DNA of 64,000 nucleotides from Frankiaceae bacterium (GCA_030840645.1 JAVEEC010000096.1:1-64000); one strand, 5' to 3'; numbered from the stretch's first letter, positions 9,213 to 19,255 are shown. Program-made: numbers and translations. Notes: generated by a model from the letters alone, not told the origin.

Positions 9213-9796
9213 GCCGCACCGCCACCGTCGAACGCGCCACCGGCGAGACGTCGGTCAAGGTCGTCCTCGACCTCGACGGCAGCGGCGTCGCGACCGCGGA
9301 CACAGGGGTGCCGTTCTTCGACCACATGCTGGCGCAGCTCGGCAAGCACGCGGGCTTCGACCTCGACGTCCGCACGACCGGCGACACGCACGTCGACGCG
9401 CACCACACCGTCGAGGACACCGCGATCGCGGTCGGCCGGGCGCTGCGCGAGGCGCTGGGGGACAAGGCCGGCATCCGCCGCTTCGGCGACGCGCTGGTGC
9501 CGCTGGACGAGACGCTGGTGCAGGTCGCCGTGGACCTGTCAGGGCGGCCCTACGTCGTCCACGAGGAGCCGGACCTGGTCGAGCTGATCGGCACGTACGA
9601 CACGACGTTGACGCGGCACGTGTTCGAGTCGTTCGCGAACGCCGCCCAGGTCTGCCTGCACGTCCGCGTCCTCGCCGGCCGCAACGCGCACCACATCGTG
9701 GAGGCGCAGTTCAAGGCGGTCGCGCGGGCGCTGCGCGACGCCGTCGTCGTGGACGGCCGGGTCAGCGGCGTGCCGTCCACCAAGGGCGTGCTGTGA
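9209..9796 (+). CDS. hisB: Imidazoleglycerol-phosphate dehydratase
   Basis: The 195-residue protein is the stand-alone dehydratase, without the phosphatase domain found in enterobacterial HisB. The two metal-binding histidine clusters are clear: [12 protein letters not shown] near residue 69 and [12 protein letters not shown] near residue 160. It also carries [17 protein letters not shown]. It makes imidazole acetol phosphate, the substrate of the upstream HisC. The start ATG overlaps the hisC stop. A 43-base gap without features separates it from hisH. Confidence 0.95.
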   Translation: MSRTATVERATGETSVKVVLDLDGSGVATADTGVPFFDHMLAQLGKHAGFDLDVRTTGDTHVDAHHTVEDTAIAVGRALREALGDKAGIRRFGDALVPLDETLVQVAVDLSGRPYVVHEEPDLVELIGTYDTTLTRHVFESFANAAQVCLHVRVLAGRNAHHIVEAQFKAVARALRDAVVVDGRVSGVPSTKGVL

Positions 9797-9839
9797 GTCA
9801 CCCCACGACGCCGCTGCGCGCCGCCGCGGGGACCCCGAC

Positions 9840-10472
9840 ATGAGTGGACCGAAGGTCGTCGTCTACGACTACGGCTCGGGCAACCTGCGCTCCGCCGAAC
9901 GCGCCCTCACCCGCGCGGGCGCCGACGTCACGGTGACCGCCGACCAGGTCGCGGCCGTGAAGGCGGACGGCCTCGTCGTGCCGGGCGTCGGGGCGTTCAA
10001 CGCGTGCATGGCGCAGCTCGAGGAGGTCGGCGGCCGCGCGGTCGTCGGCGACCGCGTCGCCAGGGAGCGGCCGGTCCTCGGCGTCTGCGTGGGGATGCAG
10101 GTGCTGTTCGACGGCAGCGAGGAGCACGGCGCGGAGATCAAGGGGCTGGGCGCGCTGCCGGGGACCGTACGCAGGCTGCGCGACGCGCCCGTTCTCCCGC
10201 ACATGGGGTGGAACGTCGTGGAGCGGTCCGGCGACTCGGTGCTGCTGGCCGGGATCGGCGAGGAGGAGCGGTTCTACTTCGTGCACTCGTACGCCCCCTG
10301 CGTCGGCGCCCCCGAGGAGGTCGAGATCGAGGAGGTGACGGGCTGGACGCGGCACGGCGCGCGGTTCGCGTCCGTCGTCGAGGTGGGCGCGCTGAGCGCG
10401 GTGCAGTTCCACCCGGAGAAGTCCGGCGACACCGGCGCCGCGCTGCTCAGGAACTGGGTCGGGTCGCTGTGA
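9840..10472 (+). CDS. hisH: Imidazole glycerol phosphate synthase, glutaminase subunit
   Basis: A 210-residue class I glutamine amidotransferase that feeds ammonia to HisF. The nucleophile is the cysteine in GVCVGMQ. The catalytic His-Glu pair is in VQFHPEKSG near the C-terminus, and the opening is [10 protein letters not shown], as usual for HisH. Its TGA overlaps the GTG of priA. The ATG has no obvious ribosome binding site, and the upstream 43 bases are GC-rich. Confidence 0.94.
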   Translation: MSGPKVVVYDYGSGNLRSAERALTRAGADVTVTADQVAAVKADGLVVPGVGAFNACMAQLEEVGGRAVVGDRVARERPVLGVCVGMQVLFDGSEEHGAEIKGLGALPGTVRRLRDAPVLPHMGWNVVERSGDSVLLAGIGEEERFYFVHSYAPCVGAPEEVEIEEVTGWTRHGARFASVVEVGALSAVQFHPEKSGDTGAALLRNWVGSL

Positions 10473-11170
10473 TCCTGCTGCCCGCGGTCGACGTCGCGGA
10501 CGGCGTCGCCGTACGACTCGTGCGCGGCGAGGCCGGGACGGAGACGTCGTACGGCGACCCGCTCGCCGCCGCCCGCGCGTGGCAGGACGCGGGCGCGGAG
10601 TGGGTGCACCTGGTGGACCTGGACGCGGCGTTCGGGCGCGGCTCGAACCGCGACCTGATCGCCTCCGTCGTCGGCGCCCTCGACGTGCACGTCGAGGTGT
10701 CCGGCGGCATCCGCGACGACGCATCGCTCGACGCCGCGCTTGCGACCGGAGCGGCCCGGGTCAACGTCGGGACGGCGGCGTTGGAGGACCCCGACTGGGT
10801 CCGCCGCGCGATCGGCCGGGTCGGCGACCGGATCGCCGTCGGCCTCGACGTCCGCGGCACCACGTTGGCCGCGAGGGGCTGGACCGAGGAGGGCGGCGAG
10901 CTGTTCGAGGTGCTCGCCCGCCTCGACGCGGACGGCTGCGCGCGCTACGTCGTCACCGACGTCGGCCGCGACGGCACGATGACCGGACCCAACCTCGACC
11001 TGCTGCGTTCGGTCACGGCGGCGACGACCAGGCCGGTCGTGGCGAGTGGCGGCGTCGCGACGCTGGACGACCTCCGCGCCCTCGCGACCGTGCCCGGCAT
11101 CGAGGGCGCGATCGTCGGGAAGGCGCTGTACGCGGGGGCGTTCACGCTCGAAGAGGCGCTGGCGCTGTGA
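10469..11170 (+). CDS. priA: Phosphoribosyl isomerase A, probably bifunctional HisA/TrpF
   Basis: The 233-residue barrel isomerises ProFAR in histidine synthesis. It begins [16 protein letters not shown], which carries the first catalytic aspartate. The second is in [15 protein letters not shown]. Phosphate-binding segments are [17 protein letters not shown] and VASGGVATL. In actinobacteria this enzyme (PriA) also does the TrpF reaction. The adjacent trp genes here include no trpF, which fits that dual role, but specificity is inferred. GTG start overlaps hisH and the stop overlaps hisF. Confidence 0.9.
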   Translation: MILLPAVDVADGVAVRLVRGEAGTETSYGDPLAAARAWQDAGAEWVHLVDLDAAFGRGSNRDLIASVVGALDVHVEVSGGIRDDASLDAALATGAARVNVGTAALEDPDWVRRAIGRVGDRIAVGLDVRGTTLAARGWTEEGGELFEVLARLDADGCARYVVTDVGRDGTMTGPNLDLLRSVTAATTRPVVASGGVATLDDLRALATVPGIEGAIVGKALYAGAFTLEEALAL

Positions 11171-11925
11171 CCGTCGCGGTCCGCGTCATCGCCTGCCTCG
11201 ACGTCGACGGCGGGCGGGTCGTCAAGGGCGTCAACTTCACCGGCCTGCGCGATGCGGGCGACCCGGTCGAGCTGGCCGCGGCGTACGACCGGCAGGGCGT
11301 GGACGAGCTGGTGTTCCTCGACATCACGGCGTCGAGCGCCGGCCGGGAGACGACGTACGACGTCGTCCGGCGGACCGCCGAGCAGGTGTTCATCCCGCTG
11401 ACCGTCGGCGGTGGCGTTCGCACCGTGGACGACGTCGACGCGCTGCTGCGCGCCGGCGCCGACAAGGTCGGCCTGAACACCGCCGCCGTCGCCGACCCCG
11501 ACCTGATCACCCGCGGGGCCGAACGCTTCGGCAGCCAGTGCATCGTGCTGTCCTGCGACGCCCGCCGCCGCCCTCACGGCAACGGCTTCGAGGTCACCAC
11601 CCACGGCGGCCGGACCGCGACCGGCATCGGCCTGCTGGAGTGGGCGGCGCAGGGCGAGGCGCGCGGCGCGGGGGAGATCCTGCTGAACTCCATGGACGCC
11701 GACGGCACCACGAACGGCTACGACCTGGAGATGATCGCGGCGGTCCGCTCCGTCGTCACGGTGCCCGTGATCGCGAGCGGGGGAGCGGGCGCCGTCGAGC
11801 ACTTCGCGCCCGCCGTCGCGGCCGGGGCGGACGCCGTTCTCGCGGCCAGTGTCTTCCACTTCGGCACGCTCACCGTCGGCGACGTCAAGGCGGCGCTGCG
11901 TGCCGCGGGCCGCGAGGTCCGCTGA
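11167..11925 (+). CDS. hisF: Imidazole glycerol phosphate synthase, cyclase subunit
   Basis: A 252-residue beta/alpha barrel that closes the imidazole ring using ammonia from HisH. The family opening [18 protein letters not shown] has the catalytic aspartate. The second is in [18 protein letters not shown]. Phosphate sites appear as [10 protein letters not shown] and [11 protein letters not shown]. The GTG overlaps the priA stop. A perfect 26-base palindrome starts 20 bases after the stop, so hisDCBH-priA-hisF probably ends here, and hisI lies 4 kb away. Confidence 0.95.
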   Translation: MTVAVRVIACLDVDGGRVVKGVNFTGLRDAGDPVELAAAYDRQGVDELVFLDITASSAGRETTYDVVRRTAEQVFIPLTVGGGVRTVDDVDALLRAGADKVGLNTAAVADPDLITRGAERFGSQCIVLSCDARRRPHGNGFEVTTHGGRTATGIGLLEWAAQGEARGAGEILLNSMDADGTTNGYDLEMIAAVRSVVTVPVIASGGAGAVEHFAPAVAAGADAVLAASVFHFGTLTVGDVKAALRAAGREVR

Positions 11926-11944
11926 CCCGGGGGTGACATCCGCC

Positions 11945-11970
11945 AATCCTCCCGCCCGGGCGGGAGGATT
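11945..11970 (+). terminator. Perfect inverted repeat after hisF
   Basis: The 26 bases at 11945-11970 form a perfect palindrome (13 bases each side, AATCCTCCCGCCC and its complement). There is no T-run after it. It sits between hisF and the propeller-VWA gene, so it may act as a terminator or attenuator. A protein-binding palindrome is also possible. Confidence 0.55.
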
Positions 11971-12047
11971 CGCCTGCTCGCGCGTAGAACGGCATGACGA
12001 CGGTGTCGCAGGAGCACCGTCGCTTTCTCTTGCCGGGAAGTACGCCG

Positions 12048-14699
12048 ATGCGGGCAGGGCTCGGACGGGGGTGGGTGGCCGCTGCCGCGGTTGCCAGCGC
12101 GGCGCTGGTCGCGCCCGCGCACGGCGCGAGCCTCTGCCCGACCCCAGGCCAGGTCGTGGACCGGGCCGACCACTGGACCCGCGTCACGCCGCCGCAGTTC
12201 AAGGTCGGCGGCGCGGCGATGAGCGGCTACGACGTCAGCCGCACGAACGCCGACCGGGTGATGGCGACCAACGGCACCGAGATCGGGGTGACGGACACCG
12301 GCGGCTGCTCGTGGTACGCCGCGCAACTCGCCGACCCGAGCCCCGCGTCGGCGGTGCCGCTGCCGCCGACTGAGGGGACCGCGGTGGTGTCCGGCTCGAT
12401 CAGCAGGGTCGCGTACCCGGACGTGCCAGGCGGCGCGTGGGCGATCGGCCTGGTGAGCGTCGCCTCGAACGGCCTCCCGCTGACCCGGCCGCGGGTGCTG
12501 CGCAGCGCCGACTCCGGCGAGACGTTCACCGACGTCAGCGGCGGCGGGCTGCCGAGCCTCGGTCGCCCGGTCGGCATCCACGCGTACGACGAGGACGTCG
12601 CGCTGCTGCTGGTCCACGCGACCGCGCCCACCGACGAGTACGCGCTGTACCGGACCCTCGACGGCGGCGCGAAGTGGAGCGCCGTCTGGTCGGGGCTGGC
12701 GCCGCTGGAGGACTTCGTCCTCGGCGACGACGGGACGTTCTGGGCGTGGGACGGGGACACGCTCTACCGCGCGCCGGCCGTCGTCGCGGCGACGCCGCCG
12801 GCGAAGGTCCCCGGCATCCCGGGCGCCGTCAAGACCGTCGACGTCGTGCGGAACCCGTTGACCGGCGTCGTCACCACGTCGGTCTACCTGCGCGCGGGCG
12901 AGCTCAGGTACGAGTCGCGGAACGACCTGCTGTTCACCCCCGCCCCGGCGCCGGACGGTGTGCAGTCGGTGGTGCACGCGTACGACGGCACCGTCGCCAT
13001 CTCGTCGAACGAGGCGAACGTCCTCGTCGAGCCCGGGCCGGCGAGGGTGCAGGGCGCCCTGGACTACTCGCCCGACGACGTGAACCTCAGCGACGTCAAG
13101 GTCGTCAACAGGTTCTACGCCGGCGCCGACGTCCCGCTGTACGGCTTCAACGCGCTGGCGCTGTACCGGCGGGTCATCGACTTCGTCCCGCCGCCGGCCC
13201 CGCCGCCGGTCGACGTCGAGCTGGAGGAGCGCAAGCCGGTCCGGCCGGTCCCGGTCATCAGGCCCGCGAACCCGGTGATCGCGCTGGCGCCGAACGAGCG
13301 CAGGACGGTGCCGTTCACCGTCACGCTGCCGCCCGCGCCGACGCCGCTCGACGTGTTCTTCATGACCGACAGCACCGGCAGCATGGCCGAGGCGATCGGC
13401 AGCGTGCAGGAGAGCGTTCAGCAGATCGTCGACGACCTCACCGCGACCGGCATCGACCTGCACTTCGGGGTCGGCGACTTCCGCGACTACCCGGAGACGC
13501 CGGGCAACGACCCGAACATGTACCCGTTCAAGAACCGCCGGGTCGCGGGACCTGTCAACGCCGAGCTGGCCGACGCGCTACAGAGCATCCGTACCGGCGG
13601 CGGCACGACGGACGGCGACGACGCGGCGCTCGAAGCCATCTACCAGGCGACGACGGGCGAGGGCCGCAAGGACCCGCTGGTCACCCGCGGCACGATGTTC
13701 CAGGCCGGTCAGGACGCGAAGTTCCGGAAGGACGCGTTGAAGGTCATCCTCGTCGCGAGCGACGACGAGATGCGCAACGGCTTCCCCAACCCGACCCGCC
13801 CCGACTACCCGGGTCCGACGATCCAGCAGGTCATCGCCGCGGCCAAGGCCCGCGACGTGCACGTCGTCGGCATCGCCGTGAAGACGAGCAGCGCCAGCGC
13901 CGCGAAGCAGATGGAGCAGATCGCGACCGGCACCGACACGGTCGCCCCGCCGGGCGGTGTCGACTGCGACGGCGACGACGTCCCCGACCTGCCGGCCGGC
14001 GCGCCGCTCGTCTGCGGGTTCGACCCGGGGGCCGACGGCAGCATCGCGCCGGCGTTCATCAGCCTGCTCGGGGGCATCCGCGACTACCAGCCGGTCGCCG
14101 TCCGCGTCACCGGCGACACCGACGTCGTCCGCTCGCTCGCCGACACGGCGTACGGCGACCTCGACGTCAAGCAGCCGCACACGTTCGACGTCCCCGTCGA
14201 GGTCCGCTGCGACCCGCCGCGGTTCGGGACCGAATCGACGATGCGGGTCGCCCTCGACGTCCGCGGCGGCGAGGTCGTGTCCACCGGGGCCACCATCCGC
14301 TGCGCCGGGCCGCCCGGCGTGCCCCTGCCGGCCGCCGCCCTCCAGAACGAGCCGCCGGAGATCCCGCAGAAGGCCGTCCGCAACCTCGCCGCGGTCGCCC
14401 TGGCGCCGCCCGCGCCCGCGCCGCCGGTGACCAACATCAACCCGAACCCCAACCCGAACCCGAACCCGAACGCCGGGTTCGCCCAGGAGCAGCAGCAGCA
14501 GGGACAGCTGGCCCTCGTGGAGAACACATTGACGCCGGACGAGGAGCTCGCCTTCTCGGCCCGCGACCGGACCGTGCCTCCGTACCCGGCACTGGCCTGG
14601 CTCGCGGCGGCCGCCATGACGGCGGCGGCGGCGTTCGGCACGCAGCTGTCCCGTCGTACCAGTCCGGCCCAAGCGTTCGACCCCAGGGAGCATCGATGA
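12048..14699 (+). CDS. Secreted propeller-VWA surface protein with C-terminal membrane anchor
   Basis: An 883-residue exported protein. A signal peptide (VAAAAVASAALVAPAHGA) is followed by about 360 residues with sialidase/BNR-like repeats (VLRSADSGETFTDVSG, LYRTLDGGAKWSAVW), suggesting a beta-propeller. A proline-rich hinge leads to an integrin-beta-like von Willebrand A domain with the MIDAS motif DSTGSM. A DCDGDDVPDLPAG calcium-loop-like segment between two cysteines follows. Near the end come an Asn-Pro repeat, a QQQQ stretch, one transmembrane helix (LAWLAAAAMTAAAAFG) and a basic tail. An ATG at 11994 would add 18 residues; I prefer 12048 for its GGGAAG and signal peptide. The role is unknown; adhesion is inference. 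Confidence 0.75.
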   Translation: MRAGLGRGWVAAAAVASAALVAPAHGASLCPTPGQVVDRADHWTRVTPPQFKVGGAAMSGYDVSRTNADRVMATNGTEIGVTDTGGCSWYAAQLADPSPASAVPLPPTEGTAVVSGSISRVAYPDVPGGAWAIGLVSVASNGLPLTRPRVLRSADSGETFTDVSGGGLPSLGRPVGIHAYDEDVALLLVHATAPTDEYALYRTLDGGAKWSAVWSGLAPLEDFVLGDDGTFWAWDGDTLYRAPAVVAATPPAKVPGIPGAVKTVDVVRNPLTGVVTTSVYLRAGELRYESRNDLLFTPAPAPDGVQSVVHAYDGTVAISSNEANVLVEPGPARVQGALDYSPDDVNLSDVKVVNRFYAGADVPLYGFNALALYRRVIDFVPPPAPPPVDVELEERKPVRPVPVIRPANPVIALAPNERRTVPFTVTLPPAPTPLDVFFMTDSTGSMAEAIGSVQESVQQIVDDLTATGIDLHFGVGDFRDYPETPGNDPNMYPFKNRRVAGPVNAELADALQSIRTGGGTTDGDDAALEAIYQATTGEGRKDPLVTRGTMFQAGQDAKFRKDALKVILVASDDEMRNGFPNPTRPDYPGPTIQQVIAAAKARDVHVVGIAVKTSSASAAKQMEQIATGTDTVAPPGGVDCDGDDVPDLPAGAPLVCGFDPGADGSIAPAFISLLGGIRDYQPVAVRVTGDTDVVRSLADTAYGDLDVKQPHTFDVPVEVRCDPPRFGTESTMRVALDVRGGEVVSTGATIRCAGPPGVPLPAAALQNEPPEIPQKAVRNLAAVALAPPAPAPPVTNINPNPNPNPNPNAGFAQEQQQQGQLALVENTLTPDEELAFSARDRTVPPYPALAWLAAAAMTAAAAFGTQLSRRTSPAQAFDPREHR
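14439..14471 (+). repeat. Tandem AACCCG repeat coding for an Asn-Pro linker
   Basis: About five near-identical hexamers of the AACCCG type code for alternating Asn-Pro residues just before the glutamine run and membrane helix of the propeller-VWA protein. It is likely an extended wall-spanning spacer and may vary in copy number by slippage. Confidence 0.7.
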
Positions 14700-15319
14700 A
14701 CCCCCGTTACGGCATCTGCCTCGCCGCCGTCCTCGCGTTCGGCAGCGCCGCCCCGGCGCTCGCCGCGACCAAGCCGCTCCCGAAGTCCTGCAGCCTCCTG
14801 TCGGACAGCCCTGGTGACGCCACGCAGGCGGCGGGCCCGAGCAGCGACTCGATCGACATCGTCGGCGGCGACCTCGGCTCCGGTGCCAAGAACCTCGTCG
14901 TCCTGCTCCGGCTCAAGTCGCTCGCCAAGGACCCGCTGACGACACCAGGCGCAACGTACGTGTTCACCTGGCAGGCCGGCGCGACCAAGCAGAGCGCGAC
15001 GCTCCTCCAGTTCTCGGACGGGACGCGCAAGGCGGCGTTCAAGGCGGATGCGGCGACCGGCTCGAACGTCGCCGAGGTCCCCGTCGGCTACGTCGTCGAC
15101 ACCGCCACCGCGACCATCCTGTGGAGCATCCCGCGCCGGGTCGTCCCCCAGCTGAAGACGAAGGGCGTGAAGTTCACCGGCCTCGCCGCCAGCGCGCGGC
15201 CCGCGGTCAACATCGCGATGCCCACCGGCTCGGCAAGCACGACCATCCTGAACGGCGACGAGGCGAGCTCGCCCCGGAGCTACGTCGACAGCACGCCCAC
15301 CTGCGTCAAGGGCATCTAG
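14696..15319 (+). CDS. Secreted protein of unknown function, paralogue 1
   Basis: A 207-residue protein with a signal peptide (GICLAAVLAFGSAAPALAA). The mature part starts near a cysteine (KSCSLLSDSPGDA) and ends RSYVDSTPTCVKGI, so a disulfide could tie the two ends together. The middle is beta-rich ([36 protein letters not shown]). The next gene codes for a clear paralogue with the same landmarks. Its ATG overlaps the TGA of the propeller-VWA gene, so the products are coupled and may work together at the surface. I do not recognise the family. Confidence 0.72.
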   Translation: MNPRYGICLAAVLAFGSAAPALAATKPLPKSCSLLSDSPGDATQAAGPSSDSIDIVGGDLGSGAKNLVVLLRLKSLAKDPLTTPGATYVFTWQAGATKQSATLLQFSDGTRKAAFKADAATGSNVAEVPVGYVVDTATATILWSIPRRVVPQLKTKGVKFTGLAASARPAVNIAMPTGSASTTILNGDEASSPRSYVDSTPTCVKGI

Positions 15320-15333
15320 CGCGGAGGTCCGCC

Positions 15334-15960
15334 ATGAGGGTTCTGGCAGCCGTCGCGGCCGCCGTCACGGTCGCGAGCCTCGCGTCGGGCGGCGCCGCGT
15401 ACGCCGCGGCGAAGCCACCGATCTGCAACCAGGTGACCGACGACCGCAACGACGCCGTCCTCGGCGGGTCGACCAACCCGGCCGGGCAGCCGTCGTCGAG
15501 CTCGCTGGACGTCCTCGGCGGCGACATCGCGACCGGGAAGAAGAACCTCGTCGCGACGGTCCGCATCCGGACGCTGGACAGGGACACCTGGACGACCCCC
15601 GGGGCGACGTACGTCATCCTCTGGGTCTCCAACGGCGTCAAGCGCTCGCTCGCGTACCGGCTCTACGGCGACGGGACCGCGCCCGACGCGGTGTTCGACA
15701 CGGACACCTCGACGGGCCAGCTCACCGACCTGATCCCGGTGTCGTTCAGGGTGACGCCGCAGGCAGGTGAGGTCACGTTCACGATGCCGCGCCGGCTCGA
15801 GCCGTCGCTGAAGAAGACCGGCGTGGCGTTCACCGGCCTCGAGGTCCAGGCCAACAACGGCGTCAACCGGAAGAACCAGATCGGCCAGACCCGGTGGGAC
15901 ACCGCGACCAGCCCGCGCCGCTACGTCGACGGCACCCCGACCTGCCTCAAGGGCACCTGA
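15334..15960 (+). CDS. Secreted protein of unknown function, paralogue 2
   Basis: A 208-residue exported paralogue of the preceding protein. Matching landmarks are [14 protein letters not shown] at the mature N-terminus, [38 protein letters not shown] and the ending [14 protein letters not shown]. Signal peptide is [22 protein letters not shown]. The ATG follows GGAGG. The pair looks like a tandem duplication that has diverged strongly. No enzyme motif is seen; a beta-sandwich with one disulfide is the most I can infer. It is followed after 23 bases by hisI. Confidence 0.72.
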   Translation: MRVLAAVAAAVTVASLASGGAAYAAAKPPICNQVTDDRNDAVLGGSTNPAGQPSSSSLDVLGGDIATGKKNLVATVRIRTLDRDTWTTPGATYVILWVSNGVKRSLAYRLYGDGTAPDAVFDTDTSTGQLTDLIPVSFRVTPQAGEVTFTMPRRLEPSLKKTGVAFTGLEVQANNGVNRKNQIGQTRWDTATSPRRYVDGTPTCLKGT

Positions 15961-15983
15961 CGCGCCGTGCGAGACTGCGGCGC

Positions 15984-16355
15984 ATGACCGGTGCGCCCCC
16001 CAGCTCGCTCGACCCGACCATCGCCGCGCGGCTCAAGCGGGACGCCCACGGCCTGTTCCCCGCCGTCGCGCAGCAGCACGACACCGGCGAGGTGCTGATG
16101 GTCGGCTGGATGGACGACGAGGCCCTGCACCGGACGCTGACGACCGGGCGGTGCACGTACTGGTCGCGCAGCCGCAGCGAGTACTGGGTCAAGGGCGAGA
16201 CGTCCGGCCACCAGCAGTGGGTGCGTTCGGTCGCGCTCGACTGCGACGGCGACACGGTGCTCGTCCGCGTCGACCAGGTCGGCGCGGCCTGCCACACCGG
16301 CGACCGGACCTGCTTCGACGCCGACGTGCTGCCCTCGGTCCTCGGCGCGCCGTGA
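15984..16355 (+). CDS. hisI: Phosphoribosyl-AMP cyclohydrolase
   Basis: The 123-residue enzyme opens the purine ring of phosphoribosyl-AMP in histidine synthesis. The protein has the metal-site cysteines and aspartates in [27 protein letters not shown] (cited by its parts LDCDGD and [10 protein letters not shown]), and the substrate segments VGWMDDEAL and [17 protein letters not shown]. It is a single-domain HisI with no HisE fusion. It is separated from the other his genes by the surface module and overlaps trpE by GTGA, joining his and trp expression. Confidence 0.95.
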   Translation: MTGAPPSSLDPTIAARLKRDAHGLFPAVAQQHDTGEVLMVGWMDDEALHRTLTTGRCTYWSRSRSEYWVKGETSGHQQWVRSVALDCDGDTVLVRVDQVGAACHTGDRTCFDADVLPSVLGAP

Positions 16356-17872
16356 CGACCGGCGCGGTCACGCCGGACCGGGAGACGTTCCGCGCCCTCG
16401 CCGGGGACCGCCGCGTCATCCCCGTCTCGCGCCGCCTGCTCGCCGACGGCGAGACGCCGGTGGGCGTCTACCGCAAGCTCGCGGGCGACCGGCCGGGCAC
16501 GTTCCTGCTGGAGTCGGCGGAGCACGGCCGGTCGTGGTCGCGGTACTCGTTCGTCGGCGCGCGTTCGGCGGCGACGCTGACCGAGCGCGGCGGCGAGGCG
16601 CACTGGACGGGCACGCCGCCGGTCGGGCTGCCCACCTCGGGCGACCCGCTCGCGGCACTGCGCGAGACCGTCCGGCTGCTGCACACGACGCCGCTCGACG
16701 GGCTGCCGCCGTTGACGGGCGGCATGGTCGGCTACCTCGCGTACGACGCCGTCCGCCGGCTGGAGCGCCTGCCCTCGCGGGTGCCCGACGACCTGCACGT
16801 GCCGGAGCTCGCGTTCCTCCTCGCCACCGACCTCGCGGTCCTCGACCACGCCGACGGCTCGGTCGTGCTGATCGCCAACGCCGTCAACTGGGACGACACC
16901 GGCGAGCGCGTGGACGCGGCGTACGACGACGCCGTCGCCCGGCTTGACGCGATGACTGGCGACCTCGCGACGCCCGCCGCGCCCACGGCGGCGACGCTGT
17001 CGACGGACGTCCCGCTGGACGGTGTGACCACCACCGCTCCCGATGGCGGCTACCCCGCCGCCGTCGAGACGGCGAAGGAGGCGATCCGCGCCGGCGAGGT
17101 GTTCCAGGTCGTGCTGTCGCAACGGTTCGAGACCGCGACGGTCGCCGCGCCGCTCGACGTGTACCGGGTGCTGCGGGCGCTGAACCCGAGCCCGTACATG
17201 TACCTGCTGCGCTTCGACGGCTTCGATGTGATCGGCTCCTCGCCCGAGGCGCTGGTGAAGGTCGAGGGCGCGCGGGCGATGCTGCACCCGATCGCGGGAA
17301 CGCGCCCGCGCGGCGGCACGCCGGAACGCGACGCCGCGCTCGCCGCCGAGCTGCTCGCCGACCCGAAGGAACGCGCCGAGCATGTGATGCTCGTCGACCT
17401 CGGCCGCAACGACCTCGGCCGGGTCTGCGTCCCCGGCTCCGTCGAGGTCGTCGACTTCTTCTCGGTCGAGCGGTACTCCCACGTCATGCACATCGTCTCG
17501 ACGGTCGTGGGCGAGGTGACACCGGGCGTGCAGGCGTACGACGTCCTCGCGGCCTGCTTCCCCGCGGGCACGCTGAGCGGCGCGCCGAAGCCGCGCGCGA
17601 TGGAGCTGATCGAACAGATCGAGCCGCGCCGCCGCGGGCTCTACGGCGGCGCGGTCGGGTACCTCGACTTCGCGGGCGACATGGACACCTGCATCGCGAT
17701 CCGTACCGTGCTGCTCCGCGACGGGACCGCGTACGTCCAGGCAGGCGCTGGCATCGTCGCCGACAGCGACCCGGCCGCCGAGGACGCGGAGTGCAGGAGC
17801 AAGGCGGCGGCGGTGCTGACCGCGATCCGCGCGGCCGAGACGCTGCGGCCCGCGGTGTCCGAGGCCCCGTGA
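16352..17872 (+). CDS. trpE: Anthranilate synthase component I
   Basis: A 506-residue chorismate-utilising enzyme making anthranilate with a glutaminase partner not present in this window. The N-terminal regulatory half has [16 protein letters not shown], where tryptophan binds in the family. The catalytic half has [44 protein letters not shown] and [11 protein letters not shown]. The GTG overlaps the hisI stop, and the stop overlaps the following membrane protein gene. No leader peptide or attenuator was seen upstream. Confidence 0.94.
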   Translation: MTTGAVTPDRETFRALAGDRRVIPVSRRLLADGETPVGVYRKLAGDRPGTFLLESAEHGRSWSRYSFVGARSAATLTERGGEAHWTGTPPVGLPTSGDPLAALRETVRLLHTTPLDGLPPLTGGMVGYLAYDAVRRLERLPSRVPDDLHVPELAFLLATDLAVLDHADGSVVLIANAVNWDDTGERVDAAYDDAVARLDAMTGDLATPAAPTAATLSTDVPLDGVTTTAPDGGYPAAVETAKEAIRAGEVFQVVLSQRFETATVAAPLDVYRVLRALNPSPYMYLLRFDGFDVIGSSPEALVKVEGARAMLHPIAGTRPRGGTPERDAALAAELLADPKERAEHVMLVDLGRNDLGRVCVPGSVEVVDFFSVERYSHVMHIVSTVVGEVTPGVQAYDVLAACFPAGTLSGAPKPRAMELIEQIEPRRRGLYGGAVGYLDFAGDMDTCIAIRTVLLRDGTAYVQAGAGIVADSDPAAEDAECRSKAAAVLTAIRAAETLRPAVSEAP

Positions 17873-18408
17873 CGCGCGGCCTGCGCGCGGCCGTTCTCGG
17901 CTGCCTGCTCTCGGGCGCCGTGATCCTGCTGGCGGGCGGGCGCGGCTGGGCGCGGGTGTCGTACCCGGGCAAGGCGCGCGTGGTGTCGGGGCACGCGCTC
18001 GCCGGAACGCTGGTGCCGTGGGGTCTGGTCGCGCTGGCAGGGGTGGTCGCGATCGCGGCGACGCGGCGTTGGGGACGGGTGCCTGTCGGCGTCGCGCTTG
18101 CCGCGAGCGGCGCGGCCGTCGTCACGCTGACCGTCCGCGTACTCGCCGACCTCGACGTGCGGGCGTACCGCGCGACTCGCACCGGCGGCGCTCAGGTGCT
18201 GACCGCGTACCCGGTGCACCCGACGGTCTGGCCGTACCTCGTCGTCGCCGCGGGGGTCGTGCTCGCGGCGTGCGGCGTGCTCGTCGCGGTGCGCGGGCCG
18301 CGGTGGGCGGCGCTCGGGTCGCGGTACGACGTGCCCGCCGACCGGCCGCGCTCCGACGCCGATCTCTGGGCCGCGCAGGACAGGGGCGAGGACCCGACGG
18401 AGCCGTGA
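17869..18408 (+). CDS. Trp biosynthesis-associated membrane protein
   Basis: A 179-residue protein with about four membrane helices ([66 protein letters not shown]) and an acidic C-terminal tail. Position and size match the Trp_oprn_chp family, found between trpE and trpC in actinobacteria, such as Rv1610 in Mycobacterium tuberculosis. The function is not known. It starts in a GTGA overlap with trpE. Confidence 0.85.
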   Translation: MTRGLRAAVLGCLLSGAVILLAGGRGWARVSYPGKARVVSGHALAGTLVPWGLVALAGVVAIAATRRWGRVPVGVALAASGAAVVTLTVRVLADLDVRAYRATRTGGAQVLTAYPVHPTVWPYLVVAAGVVLAACGVLVAVRGPRWAALGSRYDVPADRPRSDADLWAAQDRGEDPTEP

Positions 18409-18412
18409 TCGC

Positions 18413-18418
18413 TACGAT
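18413..18418 (+). promoter_or_regulatory. Possible internal -10 box upstream of trpC
   Basis: TACGAT lies 28 bases before the favoured trpC start, in the only short gap of the trp cluster. It fits the TANNNT box seen elsewhere in this window. No -35 is clear, so this is a weak call. Confidence 0.35.
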
Positions 18419-18445
18419 GGCGGCGACCTGGAGGTGGCCGGAGCA

Positions 18446-19255
18446 GTGAGCGTTCTCGACGAGATCCTGGCCGGTGTCCGCGAGGACGTCGCGGCCCGGC
18501 AGGCCGAGACGCCGATGGACCGGCTCAAGGAGCTGGCCGCGCGCTGCCGGCCCGCCCGCGACGCCGTCTCGGTGCTGAAGAAGCCGGGCGTCTCCGTGAT
18601 CGCCGAGGTCAAGCGCGCGTCGCCGTCGCGCGGCCTGATGGCCGAGATCGCCGACCCCGCCGCGCTCGCGGCGTCGTACGCGGACGGTGGCGCCGCGGTC
18701 GTCAGCGTCATTACCGAGGAGCGCAGGTTCGCCGGCACGCTCGACGACCTCGACGCGGTCCGCCGCGCGGTCGACTGCCCGCTGCTGCGCAAGGACTTCG
18801 TCGTCGGGCCGTACCAGGTCTGGGAGGCCCGCGCGCACGGCGCCGACCTGGTGCTGCTCATCGTCGCGGCGCTGGAGCAGACGGCGCTGGTCAGCCTGGT
18901 CGAACGCGTCGAGTCGCTCGGCATGACGCCGTTGGTCGAGGTGCACGACGCCGAGGAGCTGGCCCGCGCGCTCGACGCGGGCGCGCACGTCATCGGCGTC
19001 AACGCGCGCAACCTCAAGACGCTCGAGGTCGACCGCGCGGTGTTCCCGGCGCTCGCGCCGACGATCCCGGCGACGTGCGTCAAGGTCGCCGAGTCGGGGG
19101 TACGCGGCGTCGCCGACCTGCGGGCGTACGCCGACGCGGGCGCGGACGCCGTACTCGTCGGGGAGGGCCTCGTCACCGGCCGCGACCCGCGCGAGGCGGT
19201 CGCCGAGCTGGTCGCCGCGGGCGCCCACCCCACCATCCAGCGCATCTCGCCGTGA
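18446..19255 (+). CDS. trpC: Indole-3-glycerol phosphate synthase
   Basis: A 269-residue barrel enzyme that closes the indole ring. The catalytic lysines are in [14 protein letters not shown] and LLRKDFVV. Later segments are [23 protein letters not shown] and VAESGVRG, all typical. There is no fusion to TrpF, which is consistent with PriA covering that step. The GTG at 18446 gives the usual MSVLDEIL opening; a GTG at 18434 would add four residues. The stop overlaps trpB. Confidence 0.94.
   Translation: MSVLDEILAGVREDVAARQAETPMDRLKELAARCRPARDAVSVLKKPGVSVIAEVKRASPSRGLMAEIADPAALAASYADGGAAVVSVITEERRFAGTLDDLDAVRRAVDCPLLRKDFVVGPYQVWEARAHGADLVLLIVAALEQTALVSLVERVESLGMTPLVEVHDAEELARALDAGAHVIGVNARNLKTLEVDRAVFPALAPTIPATCVKVAESGVRGVADLRAYADAGADAVLVGEGLVTGRDPREAVAELVAAGAHPTIQRISP

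Noticed and set aside
15960-16352. Tryptophan leader peptide or T-box before the trp genes
   Set aside because: hisI overlaps trpE, and no short frame with Trp codons or T-box motif is visible upstream.
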